Origin: Candidatus Saccharimonadota bacterium
GTDB taxonomy: Bacteria > Patescibacteriota > Saccharimonadia > Saccharimonadales > Saccharimonadaceae
Direction of reading: 5' to 3'
DNA length: 5,856 nucleotides
Assembly: GCA_016199685.1 (NCBI GenBank)
Contig: JACQGD010000069.1
Span: forward strand, 1 to 5,856
This document shows, piece by piece, positions 1 to 5,419 of this stretch. The notes under the pieces were generated by a model. That model was not told where the DNA came from and did not search any database. It worked only from the letters and a program-made list of their open reading frames with translations. Numbering within the stretch: the first letter of the stretch is position 1; each line of letters opens with the position of its first letter. The translations under genes were made by a program, and so were the position numbers.

Positions 1-459
1 CCCAAGTGATTTGTAGAAGTCTCCACCAATCTGGTTGATCTTGTTCACAAAGCAGATACGTGGCACACCGTACTTATTCGCCTGGCGCCATACAGTTTCA
101 GTCTGAGCTTCAACACCCATCTTACCGTCGAACACAACAACAGCACCGTCAAGAACACGGAGTGAACGCTCGACTTCAGCTGTAAAGTCGAGGTGGCCTG
201 GCGTATCGATAATATTGATCTTACACCCTTTCCAAAAACATGTCACAGCAGCAGAAGTAATCGTGATTCCACGCTCTTTTTCCTGCGCCATCCAGTCGGT
301 CGTTGCGCTGTCGCCGTTATCACCGCGGACTTCACCGATTTTGTGATTGATTCCAGTTCGGTACAAAATACCTTCTGTCGTCGTAGTTTTACCGGCATCG
401 ATGTGCGCGATAATACCGATATTACGAAAGTCCTTTAGGGGGACGATTTTTTGGGCCAT
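1..459 (-). CDS. fusA: Elongation factor G, N-terminal part (partial)
   Basis: EF-G is the ribosomal translocase GTPase; it moves tRNA and mRNA after peptide-bond formation and helps recycle ribosomes in the cytosol. Only the first 153 codons are present; the remainder lies beyond base 1. The GTPase domain is clear: P-loop AHIDAGKTTTTE at residues 18-29, switch I ending in ERGITIT (62-68), switch II DTPGH at 85-89 with the catalytic-type His 89, and the family block RSLRVLDGAVVVFDG (98-112). The guanine-recognition motif reads NKIN (139-142) where EF-G normally has NKxD. The start is the ATG at 459-457, preceded by an AGAAGAG purine-rich ribosome site about nine bases upstream. It has its own promoter and does not follow rpsG here, so it is not in the classical str operon order on its 5' side. 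Identity is near certain; the Asn is read directly from codon AAC. Confidence 0.97.
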   Translation of the reverse strand, partial: MAQKIVPLKDFRNIGIIAHIDAGKTTTTEGILYRTGINHKIGEVRGDNGDSATTDWMAQEKERGITITSAAVTCFWKGCKINIIDTPGHLDFTAEVERSLRVLDGAVVVFDGKMGVEAQTETVWRQANKYGVPRICFVNKINQIGGDFYKSLG

Positions 460-493
460 AGGGCGATCTCTTCTTTCAGATATTACTTATATT

Positions 494-547
494 TATCTGC
501 TATTTTGGGACATAAAAAATAGCGCTTAATACTTATTATAGCAGATA
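494..547. repeat. 10-bp inverted repeat overlapping the fusA -10 element
   Basis: TATCTGCTAT at 494-503 is the exact reverse complement of ATAGCAGATA at 538-547. The right copy covers part of the extended -10 of fusA; the left copy lies in the leader. A second, nested pairing, GCTATTTT (499-506) with AAAATAGC (516-523), could form an 8-bp A/U-rich stem just after the predicted transcription start. The arrangement could be an operator for a dimeric regulator, or alternative leader hairpins. Both are inferences; the repeats themselves are read directly. Confidence 0.5.
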
Positions 548-563
548 CACTGTCGTTTTTCTA
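535..563 (-). promoter_or_regulatory. fusA promoter (extended -10)
   Basis: Read on the minus strand, TGCTATAAT (543-535) is a perfect extended -10 element. A weak -35, TAGAAA (563-558, four of six matches to TTGACA), sits 17 bases upstream and overlaps the stop codon of the preceding gene. Transcription would begin near 528, giving a leader of about 70 bases. I see no terminator between this promoter and the upstream gene, so readthrough could also feed fusA. Confidence 0.65.
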
Positions 564-1412
564 GATGTCTGTTGTGCGATCAAGAACATAGTCCTCACCT
601 AGTACTGCAGGGCAATGAAGCGCAACATACCCGAGTGCACCATTGACGTATCCCGTGTAGGCTTGCTCGTATGCATCGCTTATCATTTCTGAACTAAGTC
701 GATTACCGTCACCGAGAATCAGAGCGGCACGCTCACTACTTTCGACCGCTGCGCCTATGAAGTCTCTTCGTAGCCATGTCAGAAGATCGACTGAACGGTA
801 GAGTTCTGGCTGCTCTTGTGGAAACTGCGAGAGATCACCTGCAAGCATATAGCTTGTCGCTTGAATCTCTTTTCCTGCTTCTATAATTCCCTGTATAAAT
901 ACAGGTTCCACCGTACCGTTTGAAATCGACCGGCCATAAGGAGCATCACGCTCGTGACCATAAGGATATTCAGGGAAATCAGGGAGATTGTTGTACATCT
1001 TAAAATGCTCGCGGGTATTTTCATCAGTAAAATCAACCGCTACATCACCCTGTAGCGTGTCGGCGTAGCTAAGATGACTATGTGCGCGTTGGGAAAGGTT
1101 GGCGGCAAAATCAACAACCTGTACAGGAAGTGCCCTAAGCGCCTGCTCTACACCACCCTGCTCATTCAGAGTCGCCGCAACTGGTGCCATGATTTCTGCA
1201 GTCCGATCACTTGTATACGCAATCGCAAAACACGCCATCTGCGCCTGGACCCGATCTTCCACTGCCCATGGATGGATCTGATCAAGAAGGAGCTGGCGTC
1301 GAAATTCGACAAGCCGAGAGACGGCTTCAGTTTTTGGATCGATAGCACTAAATTGTGCCGCTTCGTATGAAGAAGATTGTGAATGAGCATGATTTCGATT
1401 TCGTTTAAACAT
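561..1412 (-). CDS. Hypothetical protein, 283 residues, family not recognised
   Basis: I do not recognise this protein. It begins with a basic, His/Ser-rich stretch (KRNRNHAHSQSSS, residues 3-15), then appears soluble and mostly helical, with no signal peptide or transmembrane segment. Visible features are an aromatic, Pro-rich central region (NNLPDFPEYPYGHERDAPYG, about 141-160), a segment LLTWLRRDF (210-218), and an acidic C-terminus ending in DRTTDI. Two Cys (61 and 267) are far apart and no metal-binding cluster is evident. The ATG at 1412 has only a weak AGG about eight bases upstream. It lies between the lipoprotein gene and fusA on the same strand. The uninterrupted length and absence of low complexity argue for a real gene. 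It may be lineage-specific; context does not give a function. Confidence 0.75.
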   Translation of the reverse strand: MFKRNRNHAHSQSSSYEAAQFSAIDPKTEAVSRLVEFRRQLLLDQIHPWAVEDRVQAQMACFAIAYTSDRTAEIMAPVAATLNEQGGVEQALRALPVQVVDFAANLSQRAHSHLSYADTLQGDVAVDFTDENTREHFKMYNNLPDFPEYPYGHERDAPYGRSISNGTVEPVFIQGIIEAGKEIQATSYMLAGDLSQFPQEQPELYRSVDLLTWLRRDFIGAAVESSERAALILGDGNRLSSEMISDAYEQAYTGYVNGALGYVALHCPAVLGEDYVLDRTTDI

Positions 1413-1453
1413 AATGAGTACCTAGGTTAAGTGACAATTACATACAGGTTGTG

Positions 1454-1491
1454 CGCACTGGAAGCTGACGAATCAGCCAGCTTCCAGTGCG
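1454..1491 (-). terminator. 14-bp hairpin after the lipoprotein gene, without a T-run
   Basis: Bases 1454-1467 and 1478-1491 are perfectly complementary (CGCACTGGAAGCTG pairs with CAGCTTCCAGTGCG) with a 10-base loop. The hairpin starts five bases beyond the TAG of the lipoprotein gene. No T-run follows on either strand, so it is not a canonical intrinsic terminator. It could be an RNA 3'-end stabiliser or a U-tract-less terminator. The structure is certain, its role inferred. Confidence 0.6.
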
Positions 1492-1496
1492 ACAGT

Positions 1497-2117
1497 CTAG
1501 CGGTGAGGTTTCGACGGGGCGGGCTTGGGCTTTGCAGGCGCAGGCTTCGGCTTGGGTGCTGGCGGCTGAGTCTGCGGCTTGGGCTTTGACTGGGTCGGAG
1601 CAGGCTTCGATGCCGTGGAAGGCTTCGGAGCAGGCGCCTGTGTCGTCGTTTTCGGAGCCTGCGATGTTACTGCAGGCGCCGGCGTCACTGACGGCTTGGG
1701 TGGCAACGGTACATTCTGCACTGGAGCAACTCGTCGCGACGACGGTGGAGTGATGACCTTGGCATCTGCCAGGGTCTGCGTCGCTCCACGATCCGCCGTC
1801 TTGTTGATGACAGGCTTACCGTTGGTGTCGATTCGGGCGGATGCCATGGCGTCCGGCTTGGTCGACGGAAGTGGCTTGATCGAGTAGCCGGGTCGCGGCT
1901 TGCTGATCGAGTCACTGTAGCTCATGGCCGACTGAACTTCATCACCATTGCTGGCGATGTACTCATTCATTGACGCACGGTCCTGATCGGCGAGCTGCGT
2001 GAAGCAGGTCGTCGAGTTAGCGAACTCGTCTTGTGGCTTGTCGTTGCTGCAACCGGACAGTGCCATTACTGACACAACAACACCGATGATCGATGTCGCA
2101 ATGAACTGACGCTTCAT
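1497..2117 (-). CDS. Putative lipoprotein with Pro/Lys-rich C-terminal tail
   Basis: The 206-residue product begins with a type II signal peptide: basic MKRQ, a hydrophobic stretch (about 5-19) and lipobox LSGC at 20-23, so Cys23 should be lipidated and the protein anchored outside the membrane. After a short polar region (24-80, with one further Cys at 38), roughly residues 121-206 are dominated by Pro, Lys, Ala, Thr and Ser, with repeated PKP, PAP and KPAP units, ending in SKPHR. This resembles cell-wall-spanning linkers; no catalytic domain follows. The ATG at 2117 is supported by a strong GAGGAG ribosome site five bases upstream. Base use differs from the neighbours: 41 of 60 bases at 1501-1560 are G or C, and Lys codons are almost all AAG. 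This may reflect low-complexity Pro/Ala codons, codon selection or transfer. A role in envelope architecture or host attachment is only a guess. Confidence 0.8.
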   Translation of the reverse strand: MKRQFIATSIIGVVVSVMALSGCSNDKPQDEFANSTTCFTQLADQDRASMNEYIASNGDEVQSAMSYSDSISKPRPGYSIKPLPSTKPDAMASARIDTNGKPVINKTADRGATQTLADAKVITPPSSRRVAPVQNVPLPPKPSVTPAPAVTSQAPKTTTQAPAPKPSTASKPAPTQSKPKPQTQPPAPKPKPAPAKPKPAPSKPHR

Positions 2118-2196
2118 GAGTCTCCTCAGGTTGTGGTGGGTTTCTGTATGTAATTGTCAAGGTTCGACCACACAAAATAGCTGTGCAGTGAACATA

Positions 2197-2225
2197 ATTA
2201 TATTTTAGCATATTTTGGCTGAAAA
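2197..2225 (-). promoter_or_regulatory. Putative promoter of the lipoprotein gene
   Basis: On the minus strand a perfect TATAAT (2202-2197) has TTTTCA (2225-2220, four of six matches) 17 bases upstream. Transcription would start near 2190 and give a leader of about 70 bases that contains the right copy of the 16-bp repeat. The surrounding sequence is A/T-rich, so a chance match is possible. Confidence 0.5.
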
Positions 2226-2236
2226 GTAAATACGCA

Positions 2237-2263
2237 TTGTCTCTGTATCAAATACGCTATACT
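2237..2263 (+). promoter_or_regulatory. Putative promoter of the PAP2-lipid kinase pair
   Basis: TATACT (2258-2263, five of six matches) lies 15 bases after TTGTCT (2237-2242); TACTAA at 2260-2265 is the alternative at 17-base spacing. Transcription would begin around 2270, only a few bases before the ATG at 2273, which has no Shine-Dalgarno sequence. The mRNA may therefore be leaderless. The -10 is fair; the spacing is short. Confidence 0.45.
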
Positions 2264-2272
2264 AATATCAGA

Positions 2273-2824
2273 ATGAGAACTATTCTATTCACCACACGGC
2301 GCGGACTCCACTATTTTGACCGTGTTATCATTCATGAAATACTCCGTCTCCCTGACTGGGTACGGCCATTCATGCTTTTCATGACACTTCTTGGTCAACC
2401 ACCGATTACGGTCGGATTGTCGGCAGGAATGATTGGCTTTGGATTAGCCCGAAGTAACAGTTGGATTATCGCAGCTGGATGTATATCTATCGTTACATTT
2501 GGAATCTGTAGTTTACTCAAGATATTTTTACGCAGAGCCCGTCCAGACAATGACTACGTTCGTAGTATGCTTATACAAACCTTTAGTTTTCCTAGCGGCC
2601 ACGCTGCCGGTTCGCTTGCAAGCTTTGGTATTGCAGCGTATGCAGTCATAGTTTACTTTCCGGCCATAGCACTCGTCGTCACTACAGCAACGCTCGCTGT
2701 ATGCTTTTTCATAGGAATTTCCCGCGTCTACCTTGGCGCGCATTATCCGAGTGATGTCATAGGCGGCTGGATTGTTGGAGCTGTAGGGATTTTTGCTCTT
2801 TTTGTATCGGGGATTCACCCATGA
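2273..2824 (+). CDS. PAP2-family membrane phosphatase
   Basis: This 183-residue integral membrane protein removes phosphate from a lipid or polyprenyl phosphate such as phosphatidic acid or undecaprenyl pyrophosphate. All three PAP2 signature motifs are intact: KIFLRRARP (residues 83-91, the Kx6RP motif), PSGH (107-110) and SRVYLGAHYPSD (150-161) with the catalytic His157 and Asp161. Several hydrophobic segments surround them (about 35-58, 63-83, 113-140 and 161-180), as expected for the family. I chose ATG 2273 over an in-frame TTG at 2237: the extra twelve residues are not hydrophobic or PAP2-like, and the TTG falls inside the likely promoter. The gene ends in ATGA overlapping the lipid kinase start, so the two are probably translated together. 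The family is secure; the substrate (a BcrC-like role or lipid turnover) cannot be decided from sequence. Confidence 0.92.
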   Translation: MRTILFTTRRGLHYFDRVIIHEILRLPDWVRPFMLFMTLLGQPPITVGLSAGMIGFGLARSNSWIIAAGCISIVTFGICSLLKIFLRRARPDNDYVRSMLIQTFSFPSGHAAGSLASFGIAAYAVIVYFPAIALVVTTATLAVCFFIGISRVYLGAHYPSDVIGGWIVGAVGIFALFVSGIHP

Positions 2825-3666
2825 ACCTTACAGTTGTCTACAATCCAAAGTCAGGAAGCGCACTTCCTAAAGCAGATCTTGATATGATGTTTAAGAAAGC
2901 AGGCATAACAGTCGATACTTTTTTGGACATTACCAAAAATTCAAGTGGCGACGAACTCACTCGACTTGCACAAAGTGGCGCTACTATCGCAGCCATTGGC
3001 GGTGATGGAACGATTGCCAGTGTTGCAGAGCACGTCGTAAATACTCCAGGCATCCTAGCGCCTCTTCCCGGCGGCACACTTAATCACTTTACAAAAGATG
3101 CGGGTATCGATCAGAACCTTGAACAAGCGATTATAAATCTATCTAGCGCGCAGTCTCGGAAAGTAGACGTTGCGACTGTTAATGATCGTGTTTTCCTTAA
3201 TAACTCAAGTATAGGAATTTATCCATCGTCACTTCGTACTCGGGAACAATTCGAAGACAAGCTCGGTAAATGGCCGGCCGCTGTGATAGGTAGCATACGT
3301 GCATTCTTAAAATACAGACTCTATACCATTACTATAAATGGAGAGGATCACCGCACACCATTTCTTTTTGTAGGCAATAACGATTACAAGATCACATCGA
3401 CAGCTGAGCGAACCCATCTAGACCAAGGGAAATTATCAGTCTATGCGATTACTTCAGATAAACGACGAAGTATCGTGAAGCTACTTTTTGCAGTGATTAC
3501 GAAGCGGCTCGCACAGCAAGATGAGTTCATGGCTTTTACAACCGATACGCTCACTATTCATACGAAGCATGCATCGCGCGTGAACGTATCTACGGATGGT
3601 GAAGTAGATAAATTATCAACACCACTCACCTATACCTCGTGCGCAGGCGTACTGACAATTATCTAA
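2821..3666 (+). CDS. Diacylglycerol kinase-family lipid kinase
   Basis: This 281-residue cytosolic or membrane-associated protein belongs to the DAGK catalytic-domain family (LCB5/DgkB/YegS type), which transfers phosphate from ATP to diacylglycerol or a similar lipid alcohol. The N-terminus has the typical VVYNPKSGS (5-13). The nucleotide-binding motif GGDGT is at 60-64, and PLPGGTLNHF (81-90) matches the conserved P-x-GGT-N-F block. A C-terminal DGE (259-261) matches the conserved acidic site seen in DgkB/YegS proteins. Length is close to the usual roughly 300 residues, with no frame break. Its ATG overlaps the PAP2 stop by four bases and has only a weak GGGG upstream, suggesting translational coupling. 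The pair would catalyse opposite steps on lipid phosphates, with DAG/phosphatidic acid or undecaprenol/undecaprenyl phosphate as candidates. The stop overlaps the convergent yajQ stop region by 8 bp. Confidence 0.93.
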   Translation: MNLTVVYNPKSGSALPKADLDMMFKKAGITVDTFLDITKNSSGDELTRLAQSGATIAAIGGDGTIASVAEHVVNTPGILAPLPGGTLNHFTKDAGIDQNLEQAIINLSSAQSRKVDVATVNDRVFLNNSSIGIYPSSLRTREQFEDKLGKWPAAVIGSIRAFLKYRLYTITINGEDHRTPFLFVGNNDYKITSTAERTHLDQGKLSVYAITSDKRRSIVKLLFAVITKRLAQQDEFMAFTTDTLTIHTKHASRVNVSTDGEVDKLSTPLTYTSCAGVLTII

Positions 3667-4153
3667 AGTTTGTAAACCCAGTTACGAAGTCGAACTCAGC
3701 CGCATTGATTGATGACATAACTGTTTGTAGCTCATCTTTACTGCCGCTTGTTACACGAACAGCTTCGCCTTGAATCTGCGCCTTTGCTTTTGGAATATTT
3801 TCTTTGATATGTTTCGTAATCTGTTTTGCTTTGTCTTGAGAGAGACCTTCGACAAATGGAACTTCCTTCGTCGCTCGAAGGTTGCTTTCGTTCACCTGCT
3901 TCTCAAGATCGAGAACCTTACTACTTATCTCACGTGTTGCGAGTTTTTTGCGAATAATATCGAGTACCGCGTCAATCTGCCACTCATTGCTTCCTATGAC
4001 TTTGATACCTTTTTTGTCACTCATCCATTCAATTGCGGCAGGAGTTCCCTTGAAATCATACCTACTTGCAATCTCTTTTTCTGTCTGAGCAAACACGTTA
4101 TTCATCTCAGCTTTGTCGTACTCGCTCACAATATCGAAACTAAATGAAGCCAT
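3659..4153 (-). CDS. yajQ: YajQ-family nucleotide-binding protein
   Basis: The 164-residue product matches YajQ over its full length (E. coli YajQ is about the same size). Recognisable blocks are SFDIVSEYD (5-13), the conserved SRYDFKG (30-36), AKAQIQGEAVRVTSGSKDELQ (about 123-143) and the typical terminal FTNFR. YajQ proteins have two ferredoxin-like domains and bind nucleotides; some bind cyclic di-GMP and act with transcription regulators, and the family has also been reported to bind RNA. Which applies here is unknown. The ATG at 4153 overlaps the yggT stop as TAATG, with a purine-rich GGAAGGGCGG inside the end of yggT, so it should be co-transcribed and coupled. There is no room for a terminator before the convergent lipid kinase gene. 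Confidence 0.95.
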   Translation of the reverse strand: MASFSFDIVSEYDKAEMNNVFAQTEKEIASRYDFKGTPAAIEWMSDKKGIKVIGSNEWQIDAVLDIIRKKLATREISSKVLDLEKQVNESNLRATKEVPFVEGLSQDKAKQITKHIKENIPKAKAQIQGEAVRVTSGSKDELQTVMSSINAAEFDFVTGFTNFR

Positions 4154-4491
4154 TATCGTACCGCCCTTCCAATTGCCGTAACTCCGGCGCTCGCGAGAAT
4201 ATATATAACAATTGCGACGTATGCCTCGTACTCAAGCCGTGAGTTACCTATTTGATATTCGCTTATCTGAAACATCCCACGGAAAGGTTCAACAAATGGT
4301 GTTGTAAAGTCATAGATGAATGAAACAAAGTCACTCTCGGTAAGAGCGCCCAGGAATGCGAGCAACACACGAATAATGAGCAGTATGACAACTATCGATA
4401 AAAACGCCGAGATAATAAGCGCTATTCGATAGGGAATACTACTTCCACGGTGAGCTGGTCGGTTTACTTGTTGCGCATGTTGATCGTCCAC
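4153..4491 (-). CDS. YggT-family membrane protein
   Basis: This 112-residue protein has a polar N-terminus (1-20), a long hydrophobic helix (about 22-48, ending RVLLAFLGA), a conserved-looking loop FVSFIYDFTTPFVEPFRG (55-72) and a second helix (about 89-109). That layout and the TPFVEPFRG block are typical of the YggT family (PF02325). Family members are associated with membrane or osmotic functions and, in several bacteria and plastids, with division or thylakoid organisation; the biochemical role is not established. The start is GTG at 4491: it has a strong GAGGAG ribosome site six bases upstream, and no better ATG precedes the first helix. It is the first gene of a two-gene unit with yajQ and is divergent from the aldo/keto reductase gene. 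Confidence 0.85.
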   Translation of the reverse strand: MDDQHAQQVNRPAHRGSSIPYRIALIISAFLSIVVILLIIRVLLAFLGALTESDFVSFIYDFTTPFVEPFRGMFQISEYQIGNSRLEYEAYVAIVIYILASAGVTAIGRAVR

Positions 4492-4514
4492 TACGGTCTC
4501 CTCTATTTCTTATC

Positions 4515-4523
4515 ACTATACCA
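4515..4523 (-). promoter_or_regulatory. Promoter of yggT-yajQ (extended -10)
   Basis: On the minus strand TGGTATAGT (4523-4515) is an extended -10 with five of six core matches; no good -35 is visible, which is common for extended -10 promoters. Transcription would begin near 4508, leaving a leader of about 17 bases that contains the GAGGAG ribosome site. The promoter is back to back with that of the aldo/keto reductase gene. Confidence 0.55.
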
Positions 4524-4526
4524 CCA

Positions 4527-4555
4527 CAGACAGATTTCAGCTAGAAGCGTATAAT
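4527..4555 (+). promoter_or_regulatory. Promoter of the aldo/keto reductase gene
   Basis: A perfect TATAAT (4550-4555) has CAGACA (4527-4532, four of six matches to TTGACA) exactly 17 bases upstream. Transcription would begin near 4562, and AGGGAG (4571-4576) serves as the ribosome site six bases before the ATG at 4583. The -35 lies in the upstream part of the divergent yggT promoter, so the two promoters may interfere with one another. Confidence 0.65.
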
Positions 4556-4582
4556 AGAGATAGTAAGCGAAGGGAGCGACAC

Positions 4583-5419
4583 ATGAATATTCCAGTAGTA
4601 ACTCTAAATGACGGTAACACAATCCCACAACTCGGTCTTGGCGTATGGCAAGCAAAGGATGGCGACGAAGTAAAACAAGCAGTACTCTCTGCGATCGATG
4701 CCGGATACCGGCTCATTGATACAGCGGCTATTTACGGTAACGAACAGGGTGTTGGCGAGGCAATTCGCGAGTCAGGCGTCGCACGCGAAGAATTATTTAT
4801 AACAACAAAACTTTGGAATGGCGATCAAGGCTACGATTCGACATACAAGGCTTTCGAAGCTAGTCTCGAGAAGCTTGGACTTGAATATATTGATCTTTAT
4901 TTGATTCACTGGCCTGTTCCGGAGTACGGCAAGTATGTTGAGACTTGGAAAGCACTTGAGGAGATAAAAGCGTCAGGACGCGTAAAATCTATTGGCGTAT
5001 GCAATTTCAACATTGACCATCTCGAAAAGCTCCTCGCGGAAAGTGATGTAGCACCGGCAGTTAATCAAGTTGAGCTTCATCCACGGCTTCAACAACGTGA
5101 ACTTCGAGCTTTTTGCGAGTCAAAAGGTATTCACATTGAGTCATGGAGTCCAATCGGTGGCACGGGTGGTGATTTGCTCGATGACCCTACGATCAAAATC
5201 ATCGCAGATAAACACTCTCGATCTACGGCACAAGTTGTCATACGGTGGCACATCCAGCTTGGGTTGATTGTTATACCTAAATCCGTTCATGCTGAGCGCA
5301 TTAAGCAAAATGCTGACGTCTTTGATTTTGAACTCGATAATGACGACATGGCAAAAATAAGCGCCCTGAATACAAATACCCGCCGTGGACCTGATCCTGC
5401 AACAATGAACAACCACTGA
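4583..5419 (+). CDS. Aldo/keto reductase, 2,5-diketo-gluconate reductase type
   Basis: The 278-residue product is a complete cytosolic TIM-barrel aldo/keto reductase that uses NAD(P)H to reduce aldehydes or ketones to alcohols. The catalytic tetrad is intact: Asp46, Tyr51, Lys76 and His109, within GYRLIDTAAIYGNE (41-54), ITTKLWN (73-79) and LYLIHWP (105-111). Further family marks are NQVELHP (161-167), ESWSPIGG (186-193), and the cofactor-phosphate segment IPKSVHAERIKQN (231-243), with Lys233, Ser234, Arg239 and Asn243 suggesting NADPH preference. Overall it resembles the AKR5/DkgA-YvgN group, which reduces methylglyoxal and other small carbonyls; the physiological substrate is not evident. 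It appears monocistronic with its own promoter and a good AGGGAG ribosome site. A detoxification role is plausible but inferred. Confidence 0.95.
   Translation: MNIPVVTLNDGNTIPQLGLGVWQAKDGDEVKQAVLSAIDAGYRLIDTAAIYGNEQGVGEAIRESGVAREELFITTKLWNGDQGYDSTYKAFEASLEKLGLEYIDLYLIHWPVPEYGKYVETWKALEEIKASGRVKSIGVCNFNIDHLEKLLAESDVAPAVNQVELHPRLQQRELRAFCESKGIHIESWSPIGGTGGDLLDDPTIKIIADKHSRSTAQVVIRWHIQLGLIVIPKSVHAERIKQNADVFDFELDNDDMAKISALNTNTRRGPDPATMNNH

Larger units (their letters stand above)
1432..2159. repeat. Perfect 16-bp inverted repeat bracketing the lipoprotein gene
   Basis: TGACAATTACATACAG at 1432-1447 is the exact reverse complement of CTGTATGTAATTGTCA at 2144-2159. The 728-bp interval holds only the lipoprotein gene and its hairpin. 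The copies are inverted termini relative to this gene, and both read in the same sense relative to the two outward-facing genes (the 283-residue protein and PAP2). A 9-base direct repeat, CAGGTTGTG, also occurs near both ends (1445-1453 and 2127-2135). No transposase and no convincing target-site duplication are visible. It may mark a small non-autonomous element, a shared regulatory box, or pairing between the two ends of the lipoprotein transcript. Confidence 0.6.

Noticed and set aside
193..438. Plus-strand open frame of 81 codons opposite fusA
   Set aside because: It is antisense to a highly conserved EF-G coding region, and the product resembles nothing known.
1487..1887. Two plus-strand open frames with Ala- and Gly-rich products (1487-1753 and 1579-1887)
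   Set aside because: They are the reverse reading of the GC-rich Pro/Lys repeats of the lipoprotein gene, which has a lipobox and a strong ribosome site on the minus strand.
2155..2160. TTGACA on the minus strand inside the right repeat as the -35 of the lipoprotein gene
   Set aside because: No -10-like sequence lies 16-18 bases downstream; the position there reads ACCACA.
1424..2165. AGGTT at 1424-1428 and 2160-2164 as a target-site duplication for the inverted-repeat element
   Set aside because: The left copy is separated from the repeat by three bases while the right copy is adjacent, so it is not a proper flanking duplication.
2237..2272. TTG start adding twelve residues to the PAP2 protein
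   Set aside because: The TTG overlaps the likely -35 element, has no ribosome site, and the added residues match no PAP2 feature.
3770..4147. Plus-strand 125-codon open frame opposite yajQ
   Set aside because: It is antisense to the full-length conserved YajQ protein and lacks recognisable features.
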